The notes under the pieces: generated by a model
The model's database searches: none
Told to the model about the DNA's origin: nothing
The model's input: only the letters and a program-made list of their open reading frames with translations
Shown: one piece after another, positions 31,701 through 46,700 of the stretch
Position numbering within the stretch: position 1 is the first letter of the stretch
Layout of the letters: each line of letters starts with the position of its first letter
Made by a program: the position numbers and the translations under genes
NCBI GenBank assembly: GCA_000149265.1
Contig: CH001341.1
Coordinates: forward strand, 1-64,000
Direction of reading: 5' to 3'
Length of the DNA: 64,000 nucleotides
DNA from: Ciona savignyi
Lineage: Eukaryota > Chordata > Ascidiacea > Phlebobranchia > Cionidae

Positions 31701-34700
31701 TTTGCGAGGCTATTGCATTCTGCTTGATATGATCTGTACAATTTCTGCCATTTCGTTATTTCTATATAAATTTATACTTTTCTGTTTGTTAGTTTATTTA
31801 TTTTATTTAAATTTCTAATTTCTACTTTGTTTATTTCTATTTTTATTCCTATAAAACCTATTAATAATTCTCTTCAAGCAATATCCGCTCTATCTATTGC
31901 TTGATTTGAAAACACAACCCACTATCCAGCCTCTGGTCTCGAAGTCACAACCTTTCGGTTGACACTTCAGACAAGCCACCACTTAACCAGTTAATACGTT
32001 TATATGCTACATTCTCAGATGTTCACCATCTTTCTTCGACCCGTGGATAACAAACCCCCTAGAATCGTCAATACTGGGTTCTCTGTCAAAGAAAGGGGAA
32101 CCACCGTCATTACCCCTGATATACTCGACGCGACCGACCCAGATACCGACGAATCCGTCATTTCCTTTGTCATGACGTCGGTTCCGGAACACGGAGCGCT
32201 GCAATACGAATCGTCGCCATTGATTCTTGGTAAGTCAATACAAGTTGATGATTACAAACTAGTTGATTATTCGCCCATGCGCTTTTATCCACTAACTCAC
32301 TTTTACGGTCACGTGCATATGAGCAAGGCACTTCACTTGTTCCAATCAACTTAATGTTGCTTATTCGCCCATGGTCTATTATACACTACCCATTTATACG
32401 GTGCATGTGAGTAGAGAACTTTACTTGTTTCAATCTACTTTATGATGATTATTCGCCTATAGTTTGTCATACGTCACTTACTTCTACGTTCACGTGCATT
32501 TGAGTTACGTACTTCACTTGTTCCAACCGAGTAATACTTAATGAGTCGTCCAAATTGAAAGTTGTATATGTTTATACACGCGTTATTGAAACTCAGGTCA
32601 ATTATAAGCATGGAGTTTACCCCGTGACAATAGTAGGGTAACCTCAGATATTGCAGTATGTTGTAAATGCATGGGATGTTATTTTAGTTTTAACAACCCC
32701 CAATAATCAACGACCGTGGTGCAGGTTATGTCTACTAAATGTTTACCAAGGACGCAATCGACAAAACCAGTAAAGCTTTAAGTGACTTAGATATTAGGTC
32801 AGACTAATATTGCCACTGCACTGTGATTGGCATATAATTTTTAGTTTATGTCATTCTGTTCTATGTTTTTTTACCGAGCCAAGTTGCGAACTATTATTTG
32901 CTCGTCAGTAGGACCGTTTTTTGTGTGTAAAAGTCGGTAAAAGTGTCGGTCGCGCTAACCATTAGGCCACCATCGTACGCATTCTCGTTAAGTTGCCGTT
33001 GTTGTGTCTTCAATGTGAGTACGACAACTCCAGCGGCTGATCCTTTGACTATCTGGGCTATATGCTCTTCCAAATACACCCACGATCACACAACATTCAA
33101 CCATACAGGCGGAGCGTTCACTAAGACTGACATCAGCAACTTCCACATCATATACCAACACGACGGTAGCGAGTCGAAAAGCGACCAGTTCTCGCTCGAG
33201 ATATCGGACGGGATGCACAACATTCCAATCGTTGTGAAGATAGAGGTGGAGCCGGTGGACGACGAACAACCGCTGTTGGCTAAGCGGCCTGGAACAGTCG
33301 GTTTTGCAATTGAAGTAGAAGAAAGATCGTTCGTTACCATCACCACCGATGTAAGTGCTAATTTACATGTTCATTGCGAGCATTTATTCAAGAAAAACTT
33401 GTTTAAACTCAGCCACCATTAAAAAATATTGCAAATTATTTTACTACCTAACAAAAATAACAACCTATTTAACAACAACTCTTATAAGTCTAGAAAATCT
33501 GGCAAACAGTTGAGTAATTATCATTTTCCTCTTATTTAAAGTTGTTGGCAGTTTTTAGTTTTCAATTTTTATAGAAATAGGTCAGGCCAACATGTACTAC
33601 ACAACTTTCTGATGTTCTTTTCAACTTTCTGAGCCACGTGCCGAGTAGTTGCTATTTTTCTATAATTTATAGGTGCTGTCTGCAACCGATTCGGATACCA
33701 ACGACCTGATGCTTACGTACCTCGTAACGGAAGCTGCCGGTAAAGGCGCTATATTAGTAAGCGGGGAGCCTGCCACTAGCTTCACGCAGGAAAACGTACG
33801 AAACGGAGAAGTAATGTACGAACACGCCGGCGGAGAAATCGGACCGTTGGAAGATACGGATGCGTTTCGTCTGACGTTGTCGGACATGTCGGATGAGTGG
33901 AATTTCGGGGGAAATAAGGTCGAAAACGTAGAAGTTGCAGTGCGCATCCTACCAGTTGACAGCGAAGCTCCTATTGTCCATATCGGCGACGATTTTATTG
34001 TGGACGAAGGGGATAAACAGATGATTGAACCGATCCATCTTGACGCGACTGACGTAGACACTAATGATGACGACATCATCTGCGTCATCACTACGCAAGC
34101 AAGCGAGGGGTTTGTGGAGAACATAACCCCGGCCCCAGGGTCAGAGAAATCCCGCGCTGGGACTCCTATCAGCTCCTTTACAATCGGGGATATAAAAGCA
34201 GGGAATATATACTTTGTACAAAGCGTTCATGACGGGAACGAACCGACGGAAGACAGATTTTCGTTCGTCTGCCAGGACGGAGCACCGAATCTATCAGGAT
34301 CGATGTTTTTCAACATTGCAATTAATCCAGGTGAGTTTGACGTCGCTTGATTCTGGCTTTTGATAATAACCTATATTAATAATAAGGAAATTGCGCTTAA
34401 AAGATCAGCATTAACTGTAAATTTGATTATCATTTTTCGACTAAGTTTTACGCTAGTTTTACTAAGTGATCACGAGTCGGACTGTTAACCAAAGGGTTTA
34501 AGAATCGATACCTGTTAGCTTGTTGTTAAATGTAAGCGGGGAAACAAATAGAAGGGAAGAAGGGATAATTCTAAATCTATCATGTAAATGTAAGGTGTAA
34601 CTATAGTTTTTTTTACCGATCTAAGGTCCGAACCCTTAATGGTCTCCTCGTTAAGACCGTTTTTGTATAGAAATTTAAATTTGGTGAATAATGGTTCCGT

Positions 34701-37700
34701 AAACCATTTGCACATTTGACTGTACTGAATGTAAATTTGGAATATGCTTTTTGTGTAATAAACGCACCTCTATGTAAGGTAATAAATCTCCTGTCAGTGA
34801 ATACGTCTACTAATCTCGTTACGTAGCATTTCCGCTTAAATATTTTTTATATCATTCCCGCTTAAGTAGCATTCTTAAATAGCATTCTCGCCTAAACGTC
34901 ACTTTGCGTAGGTAGGCGTACACTAACCGACGTAGCTATGGAGATGTTTTAAACAACTTCACGCCAATTGCGTATCATTACATGTGCGTGTTTGCTTCTA
35001 CTTATACGGTTCAAGTAAGGGTTCCCAGAGCATATGTTACAGCTTCAGATAGCTGACAAGGAATTGTAATTTCCTGACAATATATTCGGCGAGTTGCGTG
35101 TGGTATATGGAGCTATTTCCGCGGTTTTCAATTGAGATATAAAAATAGCCATAAGTAAAATAACATGCTTTAAATACTTTGAAATTATTCCGCACAAAAA
35201 TTCTGTATAACCGACAAATGAACTATTTTAGGGCCGAATGGTGGGCGCGAACGATTCATAGCCAAAATTCTGTATAAAAATCGGACTTTGCGACACACCC
35301 ATCGTGGGCTCGAAACTTATCCTACAAAAAAGTGTATCGCGCAAACATTTTTTGCGACTTTTAGAAAACAGATTGATTTGATATTCATTCTAAACTTCTA
35401 ACCCTGTGCCCCTGATCAAGTACGTTATGCAAACCGGTTCCCTTTCAAAGGTAACTTGATATATTGTCTTCATCCTGTGGTAACTTGATATGAAGTGTTT
35501 TGACTGGACTAACAGGCAGAACTTCGGAAATGCCATTGCCACATTATAGAACTATTGTTACAATGTAATTTTGATGCGTGAATTCGGTGAGTGCGTTGAT
35601 TGGTAATTACCTGTCGCCTTAATCTATATACTTTCCGCTAAAAACTGTTAGTCTTTACCGCCTATTTGCTTTTATATATGACCTGTTGTAGTATGTTTGG
35701 AGGCAGTTGTGTTTTTATGCTGCTTACATCAATACAAGCATTTTATACTTATATTCGGGAGTAACTGACTACAGGTTATCGAAAACCCTGTCTAAAAGTG
35801 AACACTATTTTCGCAAAACAACGTGTAAATGCCACTCTATATGATTTTTCTTAGCAAATTTGAAATATGTATTGACGAGAGACCAAAAATTTCAGAATAA
35901 TATTCACATAAAAATTAAAAAAAACGATTCGCCCCCCCCCCCCCCAAAAAACAATAAAAAAACTCGTTAATTGGAATAAATCGTTTAAAAGGAAAAATCG
36001 CTTTAAGTCTCTTTAATTCAAAAACAAATCGTGTAAAAAACAATAGTAAAGAATCGCGTATAAAGAGAAAAATTAAGTTTTCCTTACCGCACCCCCTGCT
36101 GCTTGGTGTGGAGTAACAAGACTCTTTTCCGAAGTTGTTTTGTCTTGTCTTTCGTCGTTTGACGCAAACTCCTAAAAACGACACCGCTGGTGTGAGAATC
36201 CTTCAACGGGTTACAATGAACTGCTGACTTTTTATGGGAAAGTAACTTCAACGGTGTGATTAGTTCGCACGGGTGGTTCGACTTGTTTTTTCTTTGATTT
36301 TCCTGGTACAAGTTTTGAATCCGTGGGCTTTCACTATGTACAATTAGTTATGTGACCGGTCGCGCTAACCATATTTGGCCACACTTTCTCTGCACAGAAA
36401 CAGTCGTATTACTGGTTCGAACATAACTCGGAAAAACCAAAAGTAGTTACACATTTTATTAAACAATAAGAAATAGAGTTGTATACATAATGGTTATTCC
36501 AAACCAGTGTTTCGACCACATCACTAATGAAGAATGTCTTGTTTAGAATAGCGTTTAGGTTAAATTCCCAAATAAGTTATAACTTTTTCAACAACTTTGC
36601 ATTACCGGGCTTAGTTTTGAACCGTAATAGGGCCGTTGCCAAGACCCTTATATGTGATTTAGTATATATAATATACATATATCGGTCGATTTGACCATTC
36701 GGCCACACGACCATACCTCATACAACGCCCATTCCTAGTAAACGACGAGACACCACGGCTATATCACACCGAGTTCGTGGTAGAAGAAGGGGGCGATCTT
36801 CTTATCGATCTACCTCGTCTCCGCGCGGAAGATGACGATGTCCCAGAAGATCAACTCATTTTCACCATCACTTTGCCTCCACAGAACGGAAAGTTCATGA
36901 GAACGGTAAGTGGGGTTAAATATAGTGGCGTCAAGAAAAATGGGGCCTATGGTTAAATGAGGTCAAAGAAAGTGGAGTCCAAGGGTAAATGGGATCAAAT
37001 GTAGCGGGGTTAAAGCGTTGGGATCAAATGTTACGTTGGGTCAACGGTAGCGGGACCTAGGGTTAAGCTGGGACTAGGGTTTAACGGAGTTAAACGGTGG
37101 ATGTTAATTTATTTTATATATTAGTTATGACAACGATATTTAGACAAGGACTAGAACCATTTCGTTATATGCCAATGCCAGATTGAACTTGAAAATGCTA
37201 TATTCTACGACTTTACAACCTATCCCGTTTCACATACCAATCAGGAAAATCGGCTGTAGGGACGATCCAAAATTTTCGAACTTCAGAGCGACAAAAACAA
37301 ACTAAAACAAACTCGTTTAACAATCCAGAATGTCGCGGACGAACCAGTTGAGATCAGTAGCTTCAGTTTAGCGGACGTGGCTTCCGCCGCTGATATAATT
37401 TACCAGCACGATGACACTGAGACTACAGACGATAAGGTCGAGATTACGGTCTCCGACGGCGAGCACGAGGTGTCCAAGATAATTCCGATCCTCATAATAC
37501 CAGTTGACGACGAAACTCCAAGGATGACGATAAATAATGGAATAGATGTGGAGCTAGATGCGACAGTCGTTATCACAAATAATGTCTTAAAGGTGAGTTA
37601 ATAGTTAGGTTGCCATTTCTGAATACGCAAGTACCTTGTCACTGCCGACGGAATGGATTGGCGGTTTAGTGCATTTTCGCCTTCCAGCTGAAGATGTTTT

Positions 37701-40700
37701 ATGTATTCACGAGGTATCTAACGATTGCCCGTACGATAACGTTATTTGCATTTTCCCTTTCACGGTGGTTCACATGAATATTTTATTTTCAAAGACACAA
37801 TGTTAACCTGTAGCGGCACCACAATAAAAAGTGCTGGCCTGTTTTTTATCCCTTATACTTTGCTTCATGTTTTTGTCGTTTATGGTTGCGTATTACGCGC
37901 GAAGTCGTTTGTCTAAAGGTTAACCCGGAAAACCGCACTGAATTATCCGCGTTTGAGTGAGCTGTAATCCTGTTTAGTTACTGTTTTTCAGCATTTTAAC
38001 AGAGCTCCCTAAAATGTCATTGGAATCCACACTAACATTTATAATAATGATGATAATCTTGACGGGTAAAAAATACGTCAAGATTATCCTTATTCTCATT
38101 TATGCGCCTTGCAAAAAAAACGGGCACTGTAAACTTTAAAGTACATTTAGTTTTTTTATGAATCAAACTTTTTATTAACACAAATCACCTCCCAAAATTT
38201 ATTAAAAACTCTAACGCTTTAAAAGCAGTTAACGAAGTTTTAAAGCTAAAAATAATGAATATTTAATGCCACGAACGCCAGGCAAGTAAACACTTTCACT
38301 ATAAAAGTTTATAATAAAACTGGCACTTAAAGAAAAACGACACAAAACTGCATGTAGCAGTAACTGGTGCATTATAGTTCGCCGAAAATATTTTTTTTAC
38401 ATATTCTTAACCTTATGTGACTGCTTGATTTAGTTAGTTAAATGTTTGTTTCTACGATGAAAACACGCAACCTTCTATAAAGAATTGAAAACGAAAAAGA
38501 CGGCAAAGCGACGGTAGTTAAAACATGTCAACAATCAATTATTTGGTGTAGGTTAGGATACGTATAGTCAATAGTGTGTTAATTTTTCAATTCGGACGTT
38601 TTGTAGGTTAATCAAAACATTCAGGTTAACGCCAGTTAAAAATTTAGTATAAATTCATAACAAACAACGGACTGAAATTGCTATCACCTCTGAAACCATT
38701 CATGCGTACAAACCACCGTAGTTTTTGCGGACAAAGTTAGGAGAAATCTTCAGCTCGACCAATACAAAGCATCACTTGTTTGCAGCTTTCCAGGCGTAAA
38801 CAGATGCCACGCAGCTTAGAATATGAATATTCACACATTGCCCTTTAAGCCATCCTTCCAATTTCTTTGCGCGTTTTTTTTTATTAATTCTTTGTTTTCT
38901 AGTAACTCCTGAGTACGGCATTTCAATTTCATTGAGTGATTGTTTGCTAATAACTCTGTTTTACTGATGTCATAATCATTCTGTTCCTTTAGTTCGGGAA
39001 TTGAATTTACATGATTTAACAGTTAACTACAGGTTACTTAACTGGAAAATTTAGATTGGGATTGAACATGTAGATATACATATTTGCATACTTTTAAAAT
39101 TTTACCGATTGCTGATTAACTACTTTCTGATTAGTTTACTACACAAATTTGGATTGGGATTGTACGTAATATTGGTAATTAGTCACAAAATAACATTTAA
39201 CTAAACATTCTTACGAAATAAAATACAATAAAACTCTGTTAATGCACTTGTCTTCGGCACTAATGCAATGCGTTTGTAGTTCATTAATTACACACGTCCA
39301 TCAAAAATATAATCGACCAAATATGCGAAGAATTACATTTTCTTAATAATTTACGCCCTTGGAAGCTTTTGAGTGCATATTTAAGCCCACACGCTTGTCA
39401 TGTCAATATGAGCGACAGACTCATGAATTATTAAACAACCGATCAGCCTATATACTCGGAATAGATAGAATCGACGGATAAAATAGTGTCATCACTTATT
39501 AATAGTAGTCGAAATCCTGTAAAGAATACCGAAAATTGCTGCTTTCGCGAGATTACCGCTTCATAACCAGCCTTAAATCGGATAATGTCGGTGTCACGAC
39601 TTGTGAGTACCATCTGTTAGGTTTCCGGTACAGTTTTCACACTTGGGGCAGAAAAAATGCGTTCAAGTAAATGCAGATTTGCGCGGAAAATGACGTTTTC
39701 TTAAAGTTATCATACTTACTAACATTATTTGAAAGAAGCGTGTTATACAGTTACGCTTTTTCCTTTTTTCTCCAGTTTTGTTACCATTTATAAAGACGGT
39801 TTAATATCGCGTGGCGTTCTTGGAATAAAAACGCAACTCATCATCATTTTTCCCGGAATCTTCGTGTATCCGATTTAGCAACAAACTGAGAGAGAGTAGT
39901 CTGACTTCTCTTGGAAATATCACGCATATTTAATCTCGCATCACCGGTATTGAAAAGGCTTCCGTGCCTTCGATGCTTTTACACTTCAAACTGTCCGTGG
40001 ATTTTGCAGATGCGTATAAACAGCCGTATAAGGTGCTGATATTGAAACCTACACCCCGCTATCTTTAGCGCCAATATATTATACCGGATGATGTGGTACC
40101 GCAGAATTAAACAGCAAGACGCCGCCGCGATCACTTATCTTGAAAGACGCCCCTATGACTGACAGTCGCCACAGTGTCCAGGCTTTCCTAATTACAAGTC
40201 TTTAAAATGTAATTTTCCGCGTCATGGGCCGGTAGATCTCCTGATATAGAATGAAACTGGCCAAGAAAAGTAATACCCACAACACAATAGAATTTCGTCG
40301 ACTTTTATTTCGATTTGAATCGCGTGCGAGACTGGTTGTCGTTGGCATACCAGCACAATACCAGCTCACGAATCGACAGCCCGAAATTGCGTATTGAAAC
40401 CGATAATGGAAAGGTATTGGGATTCGTTGGCTGTGTTTATTTAGCGCCATTCATTTTGACGTTGGACTTGCGACCGAGAAAGCGCCAATGACTGGCACCG
40501 CATTCCATCTCTCAAACCGACGCTCGATATAGCGCGCTATGATTTTTGCGGTAAAACGGCCGGTCCAGAATAGCGGCATTACGACTTTGACTTTTTTATT
40601 TCCGTCCACAAATCCGCACCTGGACCAACAGCCAACGCACTGCGCAATATAAACTTCTAAAAATATAGGTTCGTAGTAGGCCACTGCCTTTGAAGTTTGA

Positions 40701-43700
40701 TTTTCAAAAATAAAAGATTGTTATCGTTAGTCCAGTTGGTGGGAAAATGTACAGATTTTTAAACGTTTAAATTGTTAAGATCGCATGTACACATGTTAAA
40801 CTTTATTCGTTGCTGCCTTTTTGGCGTCTTAGGTCCCGGTTTTTGAGCATTACAGTACATTTGTTCAATAAAACTGTCAATTGCTTTTGGTTTTTGATTT
40901 TTTTTAATGATTTTTTGTCTTTGCCTTTTTTTAGATACAAACAACACATTTGCCTATTCAGTGCACACATAATACGATGCTAAGTTAACTAAAAGTTTAA
41001 ACGTAATCAGCCATGTCCGAACCTTATTCAAATAGAATTATTTAACAAACCAATCAAAGCAATTGAAATATTCCTATAAGGTTTTTGAGGTATCATGGCT
41101 TCCTGTTTCTCTATGCTATCGTAGACCCGCCTCTACTATAATACATTCACACACAGGCAACAGACTTGGATTCGGAAGACAGCTCGTTGATGTACGTCAT
41201 CACTTTCCCGCCGCAACACGGAGCGTTAAACGTAACGCGAGACGGAGAGGTGACGCAACTGGTTGCCGGATCCAACTTTACACAGGACGACATTGACAAC
41301 GATAGGATATCTTATACTCACACCGGTACGTGTACTTTTTTACATAAATATGTTTCGTTTTCTAGCTTTTTTAAATTAAGTTTTAAATAACTCTTTGCTT
41401 TTCTTTTTCAAATTATAAAAGGATCAAAACAATAACAGTAAATTGAATTAAACTATAGTTGGTTGAACTTCGGTTGGCAAACTGGGCATTACTTCGTAAA
41501 ATTGCGTTCACGACAATCGTTTTGGGCAGGATGATCTCGCCGAGTAGCGAGGAAGCCTGAGAATTCGGATAAAATAATGTTTATCCCCGTGGGTGTGCCA
41601 ATGAAGTGTGCCATAGCATAAGACTATTCAGTAGGGTTACCCGAGCTATTGCAGTACTGTACATTTTGAAATACTGCATCGTGTGCGCAATTTGGCTATA
41701 GGAACAGCTGTAATGAGCCTATTTGTGTGTGCTGTAGATGTATTGTTGTTTAGGTATATTAAAAAAGAGCAATATTCAACCAATTAATCCACTGGGTTGG
41801 ACTAACGTTCGCGGAGTGCCTGTGGAAAATACTGACCGGCTAGCTATTGTTTTCAATCCATCGTGCCAGAAACAGTGCGTATTCCCATCTCTTTGTGCCA
41901 CTTACACGGACAGTAAACCACTCAATCTGTCCTAGCTCGCTAGTGACAGGGCGTAGCGATCCAGAGCTAATATTTACTTTTGCGTAACCGAGTGACGTGC
42001 CACGGGTCATAAGAGATCGTCGGTATTTCGGACGCTCTTCTCTCTGATGTAATGTTGTCGGAGGTGAATTCTGCACGTATTTTCAATGAAACGCGTCGTA
42101 TAAATATAGTCGTGTGACAATAACCTGGATAATTATCGTTTGGATGGGCGTACGTTGTCAAAGGGATGGCTGTATTAAGGTTTCAACAGTGGGAATCGTA
42201 TCAAAACATTCCACAAATGCGTGAGAAATCCCCTAGCGATGTGAATAATATGTCCTTCGAAACGTTCACGCGGTAGAACGGTTAACGTAAATAATATCTT
42301 CTTCAAAGACCTGAATAACGTATATGTGACCAAACGGTTAGCAACTCATGTACATATAGCGGAAATATGCCTAGCATTGGTTCAACTGGTGCTGGCATCA
42401 ACGCTGGCCTAGGTTTCGAAGAGGTTTCTTTAAAATATCGACGTTAATGGTTAAGAAACCCAATGGAGGAATAAACCATAGTTGGCACATTTTTATCGAT
42501 GAGAGCAAGTGTCAAATACATTTTTGCACCATAAAGCGTTGGATTAATGCCTGTACAGTATTTGTGCACTATGCTAAGCTTCGATCTGACGATGGGCCCA
42601 TTACTAGGTCCATCTAAGTACGAATCGGACCGTTATCGATTCGACCACACAATCGTCATGATCCTTACTTATACTGGTGCTCTGTCACCAGTAGTTTAGT
42701 TATGTCTATTCGCGAAAAATCTCGTGCCAAAAATATGCTGACTGTTTTTGGTTCACCACCCTCGTTGCAGTATAAGTTTCTAAACATGTCAAAAACACCC
42801 ATCATCGAGAATTGATGATGCTGCAGTATGATTGACGTAACTTATATTTCTGCTTGGCTAAATTACATCCACCAGAATTGCACGAAGCGTGAGCAAATTA
42901 GGGCTGGGCTTGTTGTCAAAATTCCGTGTTCGCCACCGCAGTAGTTTAAAGGTATCGGGTTATGCAGTGTGTTCTCCTAAGGTTTCTGTTGTTCAGTTGC
43001 TAAACTGCCGACAATGTTCAGTTGCTGAAACCCAGCGGTATTCGCATGGTTGTTAATCCACTTTGACGAACCAATCTCAAATGACTCTAATCTTCGACCT
43101 CAAACATGTGGGTTTCTAACAAGAACTAGGATTTTTTTAATACCCATCCGACTATAAAACAAAAATATTCTTCCGTAATGTGACGTCACGATTTTTTCAA
43201 TGTGACGTAATGTGACGTCACGATTTTTTCAATGAACATAATATGATGTCATGATTTTTTTTAATGTGACGTCACAAACGCTCCTGCGTTTTCCAACCCA
43301 AGGAATAAACATGAACCTAGTCCTATCCATAGTGCAGTATGTTAAGTTATCTGTTAGTTTGATTAATTTTTGTTTATGTTGACGATTTTCATTGTTGATC
43401 ACATTTTTTCGTTTATTTTTTTCGTACCTAACTATCCTATAATGTGCATCCCTAGATGGAAACTTAGTAAAAATTTTTAAAGCTTTGATTTGGGTACAAA
43501 ACATGAAAAACGTCAATGGATCAGCCTAAATATCAATATTGTTGCCTATTGCAGTATTGAATATCGTCCAGCCTTTCAACCGAAAGGTTGTAGGTTCTGA
43601 ACTGGTCGCTTGCTAGTTAGTTGTGTCCTTGTGCAAGGCACTTTATGGACATTGCCTGAACCCAGCGGATTAATGGGTTCTACCAAATTAAGGGAACGTG

Positions 43701-46700
43701 TCTATCATATACAACACACTGCAATAGCTCCGGTAACCCGACGATGGGCGCAAGGTGATCTGACGATCGCCCGTGTGTTAACCCCCTTGGCTTCCCATTC
43801 ACGGGGATAAAAATGAATATCCTATCCTCCATCGAACGTAATATAATGTCATGATTTTTTAATGTGACGTCACAAACGCTCTTGCGTTTTCCAACCCAAG
43901 GAATAAACATGAACCTGGTCCTATCCATGGTGCAGTATGTTAAGTTATCTGTTAGTTTGTTCAATTTTTGTTTATGTTGACGATTTTCATTGTTGATCAC
44001 ATTTTTTCGTTCATGTTGAAATTTTACCTAAAAATGTCGACCGCGGGCACGAGAGCACGACTTCTTTAGCATGACGTGTGGCTCCGTTTTTTAATATTAG
44101 TATCAACCTCCCTATTAATATCGTCATTTTACCGCCATGCTATTTTCCACGCTTCGTCGAACGCCATAATCATATAGTTAATAGATTTTGTACAAGGTTC
44201 AGATTACATGCTTTTACCAGAGGCCAGCAAACATCGCCTCAATTTTGCTTATCTTCAATCTTAACTACCGGCTATGTCCCATTAAAGCACTCCAGTAAAT
44301 GTACCAAAACAATCATTTGTCATAATGGCCTTTGCGCTCGGCAGCGGACGTAGGGTGTTTTGCGATCAATATTGAATAAGGTTTTATACTTAATAGATTC
44401 AAACGAAAGCCCTAAGCGTCTAGTTTGTAATCACGCTGTAAAAACAATACGTAAAGATTTGTATATTTTGTGTGAAGCTATTTCGTGTACAATATTAAAT
44501 ATTATACTGGCTTTTATATCCGATAGGAAACATAGGAAGTTTTGCGATAAATATTGAATACGGTTTTACTATTCACTAGAAGCCCTAAGCGTTTAATTTT
44601 TAATCACACTATAAAAACATTGCGTTGAAGATGAGTATGTTTTGTGTCCCGTTTCCGTATACAATATTAAACATTATACTATCCCTGACCGTTTGAAATG
44701 ACCGACTGTTTTAACCTTTGTATCCCACCCTACGATCCCTGGACAATGGTACCGGACATTTGGTTATCGATCAATCATCACTGTTTACGCTCAATACAAT
44801 GTCATAACGACCGCTGTTTTAATTTTGATACTTAGTAGGAGGCGTTGTGCCCGCTTATTGCATTACACCCCGTGGCGTGAGTGGGGTTATGCTCCATTTG
44901 AAGTTAATTTTTATGCCGCTCAGTAATACATTCTAATATAATTGAACAATATTGCAAATGCAAAGGATGTATAGTAATTCCAAAATGAAGAAAGATTTTG
45001 ACCAGACCCGATGGGTTATTAGTTCTATCACTGCCACGGACTTCCAATCCAGTTAATTGGACTTCCAATCCAGTTTACTTGGACTTCCAATCCAGTTTAC
45101 TTGGACTTCCAATCCAGTTTAAGTCAGTTTTTGCGCTGTTTCATTCCAACGTAACAAAAATATCGTTCAATATCTCAGCAGGGTCCAATTGGTATAATAA
45201 TCGTGTTTATATCCCCGTGTATAGAACATAAAATGGCTGTATAACTAACGCAATCTTCAGATTATCTCCCTACAATCGGGTTACCGCAACCATATTGTGA
45301 GTTTTTGTTTAATAAGGAATCCACGATGTCTAGTCTAAATCCTGTCCTAAAATAGTTTTTTGCAAGCAATCATATCCTAACCCTAATAACCGCACAATCC
45401 TAATTCATCAACTTTGGTCATCACGTTTTAGTTAGCATTACAACTGCATATTATAGCAGGTACCACAAGCTATACGTGTTATACATGGATTAAGAATATC
45501 CCGTCAGCTTATCTATTTTACGAGAAGCGACAACTATACGTTCCAGATATCATCCTAGGATAATGAATACAAATTGTTTTCCTGGCATTTAACTGGCAAA
45601 AACTCCTTTAAAAATGGTTTCAATGAAACGCTCTATCTTATTGCGGCCTGTGTGTGTAAACACGTGGATTATTTGGGTTTAGAAAAAAAAATACAACTCT
45701 CACTTTACCCAGTTTGAATTAGACCATAAAGGTCAATTTATGAACCGAACAAATAAACATTTTTTTCACACGGCTATGAGTTACTTTTTGTTTCGCGGCT
45801 TGCGCGATTCAGTGTATTTATTACCTTTCGAGGCCCACACGCGTTTCGTTGCTTACTTGGTAAACAATCGATTAATTATCGCGTCACAGTAGCGATAGAA
45901 TTCATCGCTTTCAAACCGCACGACACTGGAGTTTCGAAGATCTTTTTACGTTGACTTTCGCTGCGGCTATTTATAAATCAGTTGTTCACCGGTAAAATAA
46001 AAAAAGACAATGACAAGGCTTCCGCCGTGGTTACTTTATCGAACACAACCGGAATTTGGGCGATAAAGTTACAGGTACAATATGACAATTGGTGAGACTG
46101 ACTTTTAATTGAATACCGAAATGCGTAACACAAAAGTTAAAAGTGCAAAATACGCCGGCGGCGCTTATTCAAAAACCCACAAAAACCGCTTCAGTTTCGA
46201 AATGAAAATTTCAAAGTACTCGTACGCTGCTGAATAAGGTTGAAACGAGTTTGTGGCGTAAAAACGGACCTAAATGATCTGCCCTGGAATCAAATTTGTG
46301 GAAATATTGGGAACAAAATATGTAAGCGTTTACGCTACTTATACAATCTACATTTCTGCCTTTACAACTCAATTTTTAATGCATTTTTAATTCACGTCAT
46401 GAACTAAATAAATGACGTCACCATTTTTTCCAGGACACGAAGGAGTTCGTGACCTCATCAAATTCGACGTCACAGATGGGTTCAACCCACTGATTGATCG
46501 TTATTTCTACGTCAACGTGGCGTTCATGGATATGTTGTTTCCTGACGTCATCAACAAAGGTGTGACGTTGAAAGAGGGGGGACGCGTCACACTCACGACT
46601 GGTAAGAGAACACGAAACAAAAATATAAAATATTAAAAAATATAAACGAAATTACGAAACTAAACGGAATTGCGGAAATAAAAAAAAACAACGGAAAGGC

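Larger units (their letters stand above)
37593..41156 (+). other. FREM-like intron 12, no coding sequence seen
   Basis: 3.6 kb. Holds a family-B SINE remnant (37690-37785), a perfect inverted repeat (38052-38088) and long AT-rich stretches. The part from about 39900 to 40700 is less AT-rich and not obviously repetitive, so it is the best place in this intron to look for conserved control DNA. Confidence 0.5.
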
